Below are positions 51,988-60,899 of a stretch of DNA of 64,000 nucleotides, piece by piece; positions within the stretch are counted from its first letter, which is position 1; each line of letters begins with the position of its first letter. Location of the stretch: positions 55,315 through 119,314 of the forward strand of contig NZ_AWSA01000010.1 of assembly GCF_000576595.1 (NCBI RefSeq). Reading direction: 5' to 3'. Source of the DNA: Intrasporangium oryzae NRRL B-24470. GTDB lineage: Bacteria; Actinomycetota; Actinomycetes; Actinomycetales; Dermatophilaceae. The notes beneath the pieces were generated by a model that had not been told where the DNA came from, made no database searches, and was given only the letters and a program-made list of their open reading frames with translations. The position numbers were made by a program, and so were the translations under genes.

Positions 51988-52845
51988 ATGAGTACCTCGA
52001 TCACGCGTGTCGTCGTCACGGGAGCAGCGGGCAAGGCCGGTCGGGCCGCCGTCGCCGAGCTGAAGGAGCACGGCTACGACGTGCTCGCGACGGATGCCGC
52101 GGAGCGACCGTCCGACCTCGAGGGCGAGTTCCTCCGGGCCGACCTGACGGTCTACGGCGAGGCGATCGACGTGCTTGCGGGCGCCGACGCCGTCGTGCAC
52201 CTCGCCAACATCCCGGCGCCCGGCCTGCGACCTGCGGCGGCGACGCTGACCGAGAACACGTCGATGAACGCCCACGTCTTCCTCGCCGCCCAGCAGCTCC
52301 GCCTCAAGCGCGTCGTGTGGGCCTCGAGCGAGACGACGCTCGGGCTCTCGTTCGGCCCGGACAGACCGCCGCGCTACGTCCCGGTCGACGAGGACCACTT
52401 CCCGCTCCCGGAGTCGACCTACGCGCTGTCGAAGGTCGTGTCGGAGACGATGGCCGAGCACATCGCGACGTGGTCGGGCATCCCCTTCGTCGGCCTGCGC
52501 TTCTCCAACATCTTCACCGCGGCGGACTACGAGCGGGTCCCGGGGTTCAAGGACGACCCCGAGTCGCGGATCTGGAACCTCTGGGGCTACATCGACGTGC
52601 GCGACGCCGCCGCCTCGTGCCGCAACGCCCTCGAGGCCGACACGACGGGGTCGGTCAACGTCATCATCGCCAACGACGACACGATCGTGAGCGACGAGTC
52701 GGCCGTCCTCATGGCCCGCTTCTTCCCCGACGTCGAGGTGCGTGGCGAGCTCATCGGGCACCAGACGCTCCTGTCCAACCAGCGCGCCAAGGACCTCATC
52801 GGCTACCGCCCCCAGCACGGCTGGCGTCGGCCGATCGACGCCTGA
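51988..52845 (+). CDS. NAD-dependent epimerase/dehydratase family protein
   Basis: 285 residues, extended SDR. VVVTGAAGKAGRAAV is the NAD loop; YALSK supplies the Tyr and Lys of the active site. FVGLRFSNIFTAADYERVPGF is the C-terminal substrate part. Members act on nucleotide sugars or related compounds, sometimes uronates; the substrate is not evident. Divergent from crtYc. Confidence 0.82.
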   Translation: MSTSITRVVVTGAAGKAGRAAVAELKEHGYDVLATDAAERPSDLEGEFLRADLTVYGEAIDVLAGADAVVHLANIPAPGLRPAAATLTENTSMNAHVFLAAQQLRLKRVVWASSETTLGLSFGPDRPPRYVPVDEDHFPLPESTYALSKVVSETMAEHIATWSGIPFVGLRFSNIFTAADYERVPGFKDDPESRIWNLWGYIDVRDAAASCRNALEADTTGSVNVIIANDDTIVSDESAVLMARFFPDVEVRGELIGHQTLLSNQRAKDLIGYRPQHGWRRPIDA

Positions 52846-52869
52846 GACCGCGCTTCGGCGGTCGGGCCC

Positions 52870-53967
52870 TCAGCGCAGGTGCGCGTCGAGGAACGCCGTC
52901 GTCCGCCGGATCGACAGCGGCCACTGACCGACGAACGTATGCCGCTCACCCGGGTAGACGTAGAACGTCACGTCCCGGCCCGCGGCCTTGAGGGCGGCGA
53001 CGGTGTCGCGTGACCACTGGATCGGGCAGTCCTCGTCGAGGGTGCCGTGGTGGATCATGAGCGGGTCGGAGATGCGTCCGAAGAAGGTGCGCGGGCTGAC
53101 GTCGGCCCAGGCCCGGGGCTGGGCCTCGGGCGTGCCGAGCCGGGCGATGACCTCCTTCGCGACCCCGGACCGCGCCGGGTCGCGGCGGACCCACCTGTCG
53201 AAGTTGTCGACCGCGTCGGAGCTGACGGGCGAGTAGGCGACCGCCGCCTTGAACAGGCCGGGCCGGACGATGAGCGCGTTGTAGACGACACCGCCGCCCA
53301 TTGAGCGGCCGACGAGGCCGATCCGGTCGGGGATGACGCGCGGGTCCTTCTGCAGGGCGAGCGCCGCGTTGATGACGTCCTCGGTGTAGCCGATCCGCAG
53401 GTCCGCGTCGGCATTCGGGTCCCGGCTCGACTGGGCGTGGTTGCGGTAGTCGACGTGGAGGACGACGTAGCCGTGCCGGGCGAGGTAGTCGCGCTCGCGC
53501 AGCATCGTCTGACCGTTGACATATGCGGCCGGGTCGACGTAGCCATGGGCGGTCACGACCGCCGGGAACGGGCCTCGCCCCCGTGGGATCGCGATCCGAC
53601 CCGAGATCGTCAGGCCGCTGCCCTGGTACGTCACGGCATACTCGCGGTAGGCGTCCGTGCTCCCGCCCTCACTCCCGAGGCGGAGCCCGTGACCGTCGTA
53701 CGTCTTCGCGATGAGCGCGGGGATCGAGACGGGGTTGGGCGCGGTGGTCGACGTCCCCGGTGCGGAGGTCGTCGATGTCCCGGTGGGGGCGGCCGTGGTC
53801 GTCTGCGCGGCGGTCGGGCTCGGTCCCCCGCCGCTCGCGGGGACGCCACTGACCGTCGGTCGCGCGGGTGAGGGCCCTGGTGACGGCGCGGGCGAGGTGC
53901 ACGCGACGAGGAGCGAGGCCGCCATGAGGAGGCACCCGCCGATCGTGGCCACCCGGGTCGGTTTCAC
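52870..53967 (-). CDS. Alpha/beta hydrolase lipoprotein (S9/dienelactone-type)
   Basis: 365 residues. Signal peptide with lipobox LLVAC, a Thr/Ser/Pro linker of about 60 residues, then an alpha/beta hydrolase fold. The nucleophile elbow is GRSMGG, the Asp lies in GTLDEDCP and the His in ERHTFVG. Esterase or peptidase outside the membrane; substrate unknown. Confidence 0.85.
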   Translation of the reverse strand: MKPTRVATIGGCLLMAASLLVACTSPAPSPGPSPARPTVSGVPASGGGPSPTAAQTTTAAPTGTSTTSAPGTSTTAPNPVSIPALIAKTYDGHGLRLGSEGGSTDAYREYAVTYQGSGLTISGRIAIPRGRGPFPAVVTAHGYVDPAAYVNGQTMLRERDYLARHGYVVLHVDYRNHAQSSRDPNADADLRIGYTEDVINAALALQKDPRVIPDRIGLVGRSMGGGVVYNALIVRPGLFKAAVAYSPVSSDAVDNFDRWVRRDPARSGVAKEVIARLGTPEAQPRAWADVSPRTFFGRISDPLMIHHGTLDEDCPIQWSRDTVAALKAAGRDVTFYVYPGERHTFVGQWPLSIRRTTAFLDAHLR

Positions 53968-54030
53968 ACCCTGAGTGTCGCCCGGGCGAGCCTGATGGAC
54001 CAGGTGCCCTGATGGACCAGTTGCATAGTG

Positions 54031-54753
54031 CTACCGCAGCGCGCTCAGGCCGCCCGGCTCGTGGATCGTGCGGGCGCGCGCGAGCGAGAGCAGGCACCAT
54101 CCGACGGCTCCGGTCCAGACGAGCAGCAGGATCCCGTACACGGCGTAGCCGCCCTCGATGACCGGGCGGAGCACCTCGCTGACGATGCCGAGTGCGCCGG
54201 TGGCGATCCCGAGGTAGGCCACCCACCGCGGGAACCCGCCCTTCGCCATCGCGACGGAGACGAGCAGCATGCCCACGGTCGTGAGCACGCCGACGGCGCT
54301 CGGTGTGCGATTCTGCGCGATGAGCGTCTCGGCGGCCGCGGCGAGCGCGGCCTTCCGGGCCGGGTCGAGGGTCAGGGCCGCCTGGTCGCTCAGGTAGACG
54401 AGAGCAGGCGCGCCGGTGCTCGTCGTGGGAACCGCCAGGGTGAGCGCCCACGCCGCGCCGCCCACCGCCGTCCCGAGCGTGGCGAGGCTCTGGTCGACCC
54501 GGCGCAGCGCCGGGTAGAGGGCGAGGTACGTCACGGCCGCGAATGCCCCGGGCACGAGCCACAGCTCCTGGTGGACGACGTAGAGGGTCCGGTGCCCGGC
54601 GATGTAGGCGAGGGTCGCGGCCCCTCCGTCGATCGGCGGCGCAGGCGTCGTGACCGACAGGACGATCGCCACGACGAGGAGGAGCACGAAGATCCAGGCG
54701 CAGACGCCGCCGACGCCCAGAAGGAGGTGCCAGACCGGGTCCGGTGGTCGCAT
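54031..54753 (-). CDS. DUF4386-like membrane protein
   Basis: 240 residues with about six to seven membrane segments (WHLLLGVGGVCAWIFVLLLVVAIVL is the first). RPVIEGGYAVYGILLLVWTGAVGWCLL is the last. It resembles DUF4386-type proteins. The start at 54753 is used; the frame stays open to 54891 without support. Function unknown. Confidence 0.6.
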   Translation of the reverse strand: MRPPDPVWHLLLGVGGVCAWIFVLLLVVAIVLSVTTPAPPIDGGAATLAYIAGHRTLYVVHQELWLVPGAFAAVTYLALYPALRRVDQSLATLGTAVGGAAWALTLAVPTTSTGAPALVYLSDQAALTLDPARKAALAAAAETLIAQNRTPSAVGVLTTVGMLLVSVAMAKGGFPRWVAYLGIATGALGIVSEVLRPVIEGGYAVYGILLLVWTGAVGWCLLSLARARTIHEPGGLSALR

Positions 54754-54921
54754 CGCTGCCGCCCTCGGCCCCGGCCCCGTGCGCGGGCGCGTCGCCTTCC
54801 CAGAACTCCTCCGACGCGCGTCGTGCAACGACACCCCCAACACCCCCTGAGCGTCATGCTCGTCGGGTATGCCCTGCGGGCACAGGGCCAAAGGTCCCTG
54901 CGGTGGCCCGAGCTCCCGTTC

Positions 54922-55608
54922 TCAGAACGCGGTCGAGGGCAGGTCGCGCTCGTCGTCGAGGATCGCCTGCACGATGCGGGCGGCCACGACCGCGGGGTCG
55001 AGCCCCTGCGGGAGGCGGGGGGCGCTGCCGGCGATGGGTCGGTCGGCCAGCCCCGTCTCGGTGTGCGGCGGCCTCGCGTCGAGGACGCGGATCCTTCTCC
55101 GGCGCAGCTCCGTCGCGACGGCTGCGTCGAACGCGGTGAGTCCGGCCTTGACGGCGCTGTATGCCGCCATGCCGGGCATCGGGCGCTCGGCCACGACCGC
55201 GCTCACCTGGGCCACGAACCCGCCCTCGGCGAGATGCTCGGCAGCGGCCCGGACGAGCCTGACCGGCGCGACGAGGTCGAGCAGGAGCAGCTCGTCGAAG
55301 GTGTCGTCGTCGAGGTCGGCGGCGTCGCCGAAGGCCACGACCCCGGCGGCATTGACGATGCCGTCGAGGGGCGCGGCCGCTGAAGCCCTTGCGAGGACCG
55401 CCGTGGGCGCGTCCGGTCGGGTCAGGTCGGCCGGGACCGTCGTCAGGACCGAGTCTCCCAAGGAGTCTGCGAGTGTCGCCAGGCGTGCGGGGTCGCGTGC
55501 CGAGAGGGTGAGGCGGGCTCCCTCGCCCGTGAGACGGTGGGCGATGGCCGAGCCGAGGCCGCCCGTCGCGCCGAGGACGAGGACATGCGCTCCGTCGAGT
55601 GTGGTCAC
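54922..55608 (-). CDS. Short-chain dehydrogenase/reductase
   Basis: About 228 residues. LVLGATGGLGSAIAH is the NAD(P) loop; YSAVK holds Tyr and Lys and VSAVVAERP the Ser. The GTG at 55608 follows a GAGG-rich site; an alternative GTG at 55629 adds seven residues. Substrate unknown. On the same strand as the DUF4386-like gene, gap about 170 bp. Confidence 0.82.
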   Translation of the reverse strand: MTTLDGAHVLVLGATGGLGSAIAHRLTGEGARLTLSARDPARLATLADSLGDSVLTTVPADLTRPDAPTAVLARASAAAPLDGIVNAAGVVAFGDAADLDDDTFDELLLLDLVAPVRLVRAAAEHLAEGGFVAQVSAVVAERPMPGMAAYSAVKAGLTAFDAAVATELRRRRIRVLDARPPHTETGLADRPIAGSAPRLPQGLDPAVVAARIVQAILDDERDLPSTAF

Positions 55609-55678
55609 CCCCTCATCCTGACCCAGCACGAGCTGTTGCGTCGGGGCGCGCGCGGCCGCAGGGGTGCAGCGGAAGCCG

Positions 55679-55692
55679 GCCCAGCGGCATAC
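55679..55692 (-). repeat. GTATGCCGCTGGGC short interspersed repeat
   Basis: A full copy, reverse orientation, in the 194-bp divergent gap between the SDR and SpoIIAA-like genes. Confidence 0.55.
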
Positions 55693-55762
55693 GACGCTGC
55701 CGTGGCAGTGGGCGATATGACCTTCCCGTCATTTGCTGAGGAGGACGCGGCACACGCGACAT

Positions 55763-55780
55763 AGTGGAAGTTAGTCCACT
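55763..55780. promoter_or_regulatory. Inverted repeat ahead of SpoIIAA-like gene
   Basis: AGTGGA and TCCACT flank AGTTAG in an AT-rich patch 23 bp before the GTG at 55803; it may be an operator overlapping the -10 region. Confidence 0.4.
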
Positions 55781-55802
55781 GCGTCGATGTGGAGGTGCCT
55801 CC

Positions 55803-56168
55803 GTGATCCAGCTGCTCGACAGCCTGCCCGACAACGTCATCGGCCTCGTGGCCCACGGGGACGTGCGCGCGGCCGACTACCGGAAGGTCGTCGCCCCGGC
55901 GGTGGAGCGGGCACTGGCGCACGGCGAGAACGTCCGCCTGCTCTACGTCCTCGGTGACGACTTCATCAGCTTCAGCGCGGGTGCGCTCCGCGAGTCGCCG
56001 ATCCTCGGGCTCGCTCGCGGAGGCCGCTGGGAACGGATCGCCGTCGTCACCGACACCGACTGGGTGAACCTCGCATTCAAGGCCCTGGGCTGGCTCATCC
56101 CGGGCGAGGTGCGACGCTTCCCGTCCGAGCAGCAGCAACAGGCGGTGATCTGGCTCTGCGAGCCGTGA
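55803..56168 (+). CDS. SpoIIAA-like (STAS fold) protein
   Basis: 121 residues. NVIGLVAHGDVRAADYRKVVAPAVERAL matches the SpoIIAA-like family (PF11964), followed by RLLYVLGDDF and WERIAVVTDTDWV. Family members have a STAS-like fold and may bind lipid or protein partners; there is no phosphorylatable Ser pattern as in anti-anti-sigma factors. GGAGG precedes the GTG. Confidence 0.8.
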   Translation: MIQLLDSLPDNVIGLVAHGDVRAADYRKVVAPAVERALAHGENVRLLYVLGDDFISFSAGALRESPILGLARGGRWERIAVVTDTDWVNLAFKALGWLIPGEVRRFPSEQQQQAVIWLCEP

Positions 56169-56203
56169 CGGCGTAAACCCCGCGCAAGCGGTAGAAATCG
56201 AGC

Positions 56204-56647
56204 ATGGAACTCAGCCGGCTCGAAACGGTGTCCCCCGCTCTCGCAGCCCGGATCCTCTCCGCGTCGCCCGACAGTGCCCGCCAGTTCGCCTTCCAGGCGG
56301 CCGAGCTCGCCTGCGCCGCGGTTCGGCTCGACGACCCGGCCGTCCTCGAGGCGCTCGCCGTCGGCACACGTGGCCGGCTGCCCTCGCCGGGGGCGATCGA
56401 GGAGACGAGCCGGCTCTGCGCAGACTTCGAGCAGGCCTACTTCGAGGCCCTCGCCACTTCCGGTCCGGGAGTGGGTGGCGACGACGCCGGGATGCTGCGC
56501 AGCTTCGCCCTGGCGCGGGCCGCCTCGGCGGTGGTCATGGCGGCGCGGGCCGACGCCCACGAGGCGGCGATCGAGGCGGCCTACGAGACGTGGACCGTCA
56601 CCGACGATCTCGACGGGCTCGAGGACCTAGCCTCCCGGCTGCTCTGA
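56204..56647 (+). CDS. Hypothetical helical protein, 147 aa
   Basis: All-helical, Ala-rich and acidic, with no recognised family. The start ATG at 56204 is 35 bp after the SpoIIAA-like gene, so it may be in that transcript. Its last 21 bp overlap the end of the convergent DinB gene. Confidence 0.65.
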   Translation: MELSRLETVSPALAARILSASPDSARQFAFQAAELACAAVRLDDPAVLEALAVGTRGRLPSPGAIEETSRLCADFEQAYFEALATSGPGVGGDDAGMLRSFALARAASAVVMAARADAHEAAIEAAYETWTVTDDLDGLEDLASRLL

Positions 56648-57220
56648 AGCCGCTGCCCGTGCGGCCGACTCGATCTCTGAGCGGTAGTCGGCCCACCACT
56701 GGTCGTCGTGCGGCTCCTGGTTGAGGTTGTCCTTGCGCAACCCGGCTCGACCGTCGAGCTGCTCGCGGAGGATGTCGGCATGCCCGGCGTGTCGGGTCGT
56801 CTCTGCCAGCACGTGGACGAGGATCGTGTGCAACGTGACGTCCGGCTGGGGCCACCACGGCACGTGTCCGCGGACGTCGAGGTCGAGCGAGCGGATCGTC
56901 TCGTCGGCGTGGGCGATGGCAGCCCGGTAGGTGTCGAGTGTGCCCTGACGGCTCTCCGACGCGGGCACCCACATGTCGGCGCCCTCCGGGGCGTCGTCGT
57001 CCCACCACGGCAGGTGCGGCTCGAACGGTCGGTCGAAGACCTTCCCGAAGTACCACGCCTCGCCGATCGACAGGTGCTTGACCAGTCCCAGCAGGTTCGT
57101 GCCGGTCCGCGTCAGCGGCCTGCGCGCGTCGTACTCCGACAGCCCCTCGACCTTCCAGAGCACGGCGTCGCGCGTCTTGGTCAGGTATTCGCGCAGCCGC
57201 TGCTTGTGCTCCTCGCTCAT
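56627..57220 (-). CDS. DinB/DUF664 family protein
   Basis: 197 residues. GTNLLGLVKHLSIGEAWYFG and ETTRHAGHADILREQLDG are the family blocks with the metal-type His residues. WWDDDAPEGADMW is typical of the actinobacterial DUF664 branch. Third such protein in this window. Its 3' end overlaps the upstream hypothetical gene by 21 bp. Confidence 0.88.
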   Translation of the reverse strand: MSEEHKQRLREYLTKTRDAVLWKVEGLSEYDARRPLTRTGTNLLGLVKHLSIGEAWYFGKVFDRPFEPHLPWWDDDAPEGADMWVPASESRQGTLDTYRAAIAHADETIRSLDLDVRGHVPWWPQPDVTLHTILVHVLAETTRHAGHADILREQLDGRAGLRKDNLNQEPHDDQWWADYRSEIESAARAAASEQPGG

Positions 57221-57433
57221 GCCGTTCACCTTGCCGCATCCGCGGACGGTCCGGGCGACGCAGGGCCTCCTCCTGCGGTCGCAGATGGAACGGTGAAGGC
57301 GAACCCGGCCGGAGAGTTCACCACATGCTGGGAGTGTCCCGTGGGGGCCACAAGCATCGCAGTCGGCACACTCGAAGCCTTGGGTATCGAGGTCGATTGA
57401 CTGGGTCAATGCCGCAGCAGCCGTTCGGAGCGC

Positions 57434-57697
57434 TCAACGCTCTGGGTCGGCCACCAGGTCCACCTCTACCTCGTCGCCCGCACCGCGGCCCGTCTGCTTC
57501 CGGGTTTCCGCGTTGAACGAGACGAGATAACGACCTCCCATGACCCCGATGGTCGTCTTGTACGTGTAGCCGCCATCGATCGTGACAATGACGGGAACTC
57601 GCTTCCCGCGGTTGAACGCGAGCACGATCGACTCGGGAACGACGATGCCGACGTTGTTGCCGCCGGTCGCCTCGAGCACGGTGCGGAAGGTCGCCAT
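57434..57697 (-). CDS. DUF1905 family protein
   Basis: 87 residues, small beta-barrel. VVPESIVLAFNRGKRVPVIVTIDGGYTYKTTIGVMGGRYLV is the DUF1905 core. Unlike many members it has no YdeI/OmpD-like C-terminal extension. Function unknown. The 213 bp before the DinB gene hold nothing I recognise. Confidence 0.85.
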   Translation of the reverse strand: MATFRTVLEATGGNNVGIVVPESIVLAFNRGKRVPVIVTIDGGYTYKTTIGVMGGRYLVSFNAETRKQTGRGAGDEVEVDLVADPER

Positions 57698-57817
57698 GCG
57701 ACCAACCCTAGTCTTCAGGTGCGCTCGGCTGCCGCTGTTCGGTCCTCGCTCGAGCCGCGTACGGAACTCCCTGAAGGTGAGCCCTTTCGTGTGGACTCGG
57801 CGGTGCCATCATGATGA

Positions 57818-58402
57818 ATGGCCTTTGACGACATCTGGTCCGCTTACAACGAAGCCCAGCTCGGTCGAGAGCCGCGCGAGTTGTGCCGAGCTGTGGTCGC
57901 CCAGGCCGGTCCCGGCCGGGGGCGCTTGGCCGTGGACCTCGGGTGTGGAAGCGGCGTGGAGACCCGCGCGCTGCTGAACTCCGGCTGGCGGGTCATTGCC
58001 GTCGACAGTGAGCCGTCCACGCCCGCCCGGCTCGCCAGCCAGATCGGTTCCGCCGAGGGGCTCGAGATCAGGGTGCAGTCCTTCCAGGAGCTGGACCTGG
58101 GACGGGTCGACCTCGTCCACGCGGCATACGCCCTGCCCTTCATCGACCCGACTGACTTCCCTTCGGTGTGGCAGCGGCTCCGCGATGCGCTGAACCCCGG
58201 CGGGTGGCTCGCGGTTGACCTCTTCGGAGACCGGGACGAATGGGCCGAGACCGAGGGTATGACGTTCCTCAACCGGTCCCAGGTCGGGGAGCTCCTGGAG
58301 GGCCTGGACGTGGTCAGGCTGGACGAGGAGGACGAGGATGGGTGCGCGTTCACGGGCCCCAAGCATTGGCACGTCTTCCACGTGTTGGCCCGTCAGGCCT
58401 GA
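57818..58402 (+). CDS. Class I SAM-dependent methyltransferase
   Basis: 194 residues. LAVDLGCGSGVETRALL is motif I and VIAVDSEPSTPARL the acidic second strand; VDLVHAAYALPFI is the post-motif. Similar to tellurite-resistance or cyclopropane-like small methyltransferases, substrate unknown. The last 10 bases overlap an ATPase gene remnant on the other strand. Confidence 0.85.
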   Translation: MAFDDIWSAYNEAQLGREPRELCRAVVAQAGPGRGRLAVDLGCGSGVETRALLNSGWRVIAVDSEPSTPARLASQIGSAEGLEIRVQSFQELDLGRVDLVHAAYALPFIDPTDFPSVWQRLRDALNPGGWLAVDLFGDRDEWAETEGMTFLNRSQVGELLEGLDVVRLDEEDEDGCAFTGPKHWHVFHVLARQA

Positions 58403-58500
58403 GTGCGCAGGTAACGCCCGAAGTGCGGCACGGAGAAGGCGATCTGCCCCCGATCGCTCGAGTACATCAGCCCCGTCTTGATCAGCGCGTCGCGAACCGG
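58393..58500 (-). pseudogene. C-terminal remnant of an AAA-type ATPase
   Basis: On the minus strand about 35 codons ending at 58393 read VRDALIKTGLMYSSDRG followed by IAFSVPHFGRYLR. That is the conserved C-terminal end of actinobacterial ATP-binding (AAA) proteins. No Walker motifs or frame upstream; the match stops at about 58500. The rest of the gap to 58634 shows nothing. Confidence 0.6.
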
Positions 58501-58634
58501 CTAAGAACGAAACTGGGACCCATGCGAGGAGCGGCCCGAGATTCGAGGCCGCTGCTCAATCGAACTACGCATCGAGGGAAAGGGTTTCACCCTCATGCGA
58601 TGGTCGGACGTTGCGATCCTGCCGATGAGCGTGC

Positions 58635-59216
58635 TCAGGGCATGGCTCGGAAGTGGACTTCGAGCACCGGGACGGTGAGTGCGATGAGGTCGTTGTCGGA
58701 CAGCCGAGTCAACTGCTCCACCCCAAACAGGGAGTCCGTCCAGGTGATGCCGATCAGACTCGCCAGCCCGGCGGCAGCGTGGACCTCGGGGATGTCGAGC
58801 GCGGTCGCGATGTATGGGATCACGAGCGTCTCCCAATGGGTCCGTGTGAGGACCAGATCTTCTGGCTCGGCCAGGTGCTGCCGGACCAGGGCACGCATCC
58901 ATTCGCCGGTCTGGGGATCACGCCAGATGGAGATGAAGTGTCGGGCGAGCGCTTCGGCGAACTCCTCACGAGGAGTCTCATCGAGCAGTCGGACGAGAAC
59001 CTCCAAGGGGTCAACGGGCAAGTCGAGGGCCTCGCGATAGAGCTGATGCTTGGTGCCGAAATGATGACCAAGCAGCGCCGGATGGACCCCGGCCCCCTCA
59101 GCGATCGAACGGATCGTGGTCTTGGTGTAACCGCGATCTGCGAACTGAGCCCGAGCGACTTCGAGGATCTGATCCCGGGTCTGCGTTGCTCCGGGACGAC
59201 GTCCACGCCTCGCCAT
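58635..59216 (-). CDS. TetR family regulator
   Basis: 193 residues. ILEVARAQFADRGYTKTTIRSIAEGAGVHPALLGHHFGTKHQL is a TetR helix-turn-helix (seen in parts). LVRQHLAEPEDL is in the ligand domain. GGAGG precedes the ATG at 59216. A palindrome at 59273-59284 between this gene and the divergent HXXEE gene is the probable operator. Confidence 0.88.
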   Translation of the reverse strand: MARRGRRPGATQTRDQILEVARAQFADRGYTKTTIRSIAEGAGVHPALLGHHFGTKHQLYREALDLPVDPLEVLVRLLDETPREEFAEALARHFISIWRDPQTGEWMRALVRQHLAEPEDLVLTRTHWETLVIPYIATALDIPEVHAAAGLASLIGITWTDSLFGVEQLTRLSDNDLIALTVPVLEVHFRAMP

Positions 59217-59272
59217 CCGCCCACCTCCTTCGCGCACACACTCTTGCCGATGGGATTGTCCATCCCTACATT

Positions 59273-59284
59273 TAGACGCGTCTA
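59273..59284. promoter_or_regulatory. TetR-type operator
   Basis: TAGACGCGTCTA is a perfect 12-base palindrome, 57 bp before the tetR start and 91 bp before the HXXEE-protein start, in a low-GC patch (CTACATTTAGACG) suitable for a promoter. Just downstream, ACGAGCCACCCCC is repeated twice at about 59308-59338. Confidence 0.65.
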
Positions 59285-59374
59285 GTTCTGTGATCCCTAT
59301 ACAACCCCCACGAGCCACCCCCACGAGCCACCCCCACGATGCGGCCAAGCGCACCGGGCAGAGAGATGGTCCCC

Positions 59375-60025
59375 ATGAGGTGGTACCTCAGACATTGGTA
59401 CGACGTCGGACTGCTCGTCGGGGTGCTCGCCCTCGCGTGGGGCGTCGTCGCCGACCTGGATACCCGCCAGCAGATCCTCCTGCTCAGTTTCGGGGTTCTG
59501 ATCCTCCACGAGTTCGAGGAGTACGGCTGGCCCGGCGGCCTTCCCACATTCATGAACGAGGTGATGCGGCCCAGCGACCGACCCGACCGATACCCGTTGA
59601 ACCAGCTGAACTCCATGGTCATCAACGTCTCCGCCGTCTATCTCTTCTACGGGATCGCCATCTTCTTTCCAGATGTCATTTGGCTCGGCCTGGCACCGAT
59701 CCTGTTCAACTTCCTCGAAGTGCTACTCCACGTCGGCGGCGGCGTCATCCGCGCACGAGCCAAGTACAGCCCAGGACTGGTCTCGGTCATTCCCTGGGCG
59801 GCGCTCAGCGTCGGGTACATCGTCGAGGTCAACAACGACACCGGGATCGCGGCCAGCGACTGGTGGCTCGCCATCGGCTACATGATCGCCTTCGTCGTCA
59901 TCTTCCTCGCCCTCGTCACCTACGTCTGGCTCGCCGACAAGAACTCCCCATACCCCTTCGACGACGTCGAGATGTCCCGCTTCGAGAAGTACCGCCACCT
60001 CGTGGGAGCGGCGCACCCCCACTGA
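59375..60025 (+). CDS. HXXEE domain membrane protein
   Basis: 216 residues with about six membrane segments. ILHEFEEYGWPGG holds the HxxEE motif that names the family; Asn/Asp-His residues follow in later segments. Function unknown. The ATG at 59375 has GAGAGA at a good distance; 59339 and 59366 are in-frame alternatives. Likely target of the divergent TetR. Confidence 0.75.
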   Translation: MRWYLRHWYDVGLLVGVLALAWGVVADLDTRQQILLLSFGVLILHEFEEYGWPGGLPTFMNEVMRPSDRPDRYPLNQLNSMVINVSAVYLFYGIAIFFPDVIWLGLAPILFNFLEVLLHVGGGVIRARAKYSPGLVSVIPWAALSVGYIVEVNNDTGIAASDWWLAIGYMIAFVVIFLALVTYVWLADKNSPYPFDDVEMSRFEKYRHLVGAAHPH

Positions 60026-60132
60026 CGGCAGCGCACGCTCATAACCCAGATAGCGTGCGCTGTGGCAACCGGATCTGCCGCGAGCAGCACGGCAGACTCT
60101 CACTCCCCGGGCCGGTGACAGCCCAGTGCGTC

Positions 60133-60609
60133 CTACCGGCGCCCATGCTTGACCAATACGCTGAGCAGCTCTTCCCGCAGGCGCCTCTCCTCAAAGGCGC
60201 GTTGACTGCCTTCACCTCGAAACTCGAACACTACAAAGGCGCCGAAGGCCGCGCCGCTGAGCAGAAAGAAGATGCCCAGGGAGCGGTCATCTCCGCAAAT
60301 CGCCGCTCCTATCACCAGGGACACGAAGCTGACGACGCTCAAGACGAGCGGCGGAGCGACGACATTGGTCCACTGGATCTCACCAACGATGCGCGTCCCA
60401 GCGGACTCTTGGACCAGGTCACCTTTCAGCAGCGGCGCACTAGAGCCCCGTGACATCTCGTTGTACCTGGCCCGGATGCGACCACCACGCACACGGACGA
60501 TCAAGCCGACCTTCAACCATCCCCCTCCGCGATCTCGCGCGACCTCGGCCAGGCGGGACGGCGTGCACTGAGGAATCACCATCTCGAAGTGCGACTTCCA
60601 CGGACCCAC
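60133..60609 (-). CDS. Membrane protein of unknown function
   Basis: About 158 residues. A soluble part with VRGGRIRARYNEMSRG is followed by two membrane segments (VVAPPLVLSVVSFVSLVIGAAI and LGIFFLLSGAAFGAFVVFEF) and a basic tail EERRLREELLSVLVKHG. The start is uncertain (GTG at 60609 or ATG at 60582); the open frame runs to 60942. No family recognised. Codon use is less GC-biased than most neighbours. Confidence 0.55.
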   Translation of the reverse strand: MGPWKSHFEMVIPQCTPSRLAEVARDRGGGWLKVGLIVRVRGGRIRARYNEMSRGSSAPLLKGDLVQESAGTRIVGEIQWTNVVAPPLVLSVVSFVSLVIGAAICGDDRSLGIFFLLSGAAFGAFVVFEFRGEGSQRAFEERRLREELLSVLVKHGRR

Positions 60610-60899
60610 GACGCCGGATCCTACGGTGCCCAGCCCACCCGAGAACCGACGCAACGCTGGCCTCCCCCCCTCGGCGACGGCGATGTCCCACGGCCGGACG
60701 CCCATCCGGTCATCAGCGTGAGGCGTTTGCCGGATATGCCGCCGAGCCCTTGGTTGTCCGGCCCGCGTGGAGCGGGGTTCCAGCCAGCGCCAGCATGGGC
60801 GACGAGGGTCGGGCAGGAGACGTAGTACGTTCGGGCGAGTGCATTCCCGGGCGGCGAGTGGATCATTTTGTAGACGGATCCGCCCGGAGGGGGCACGTG

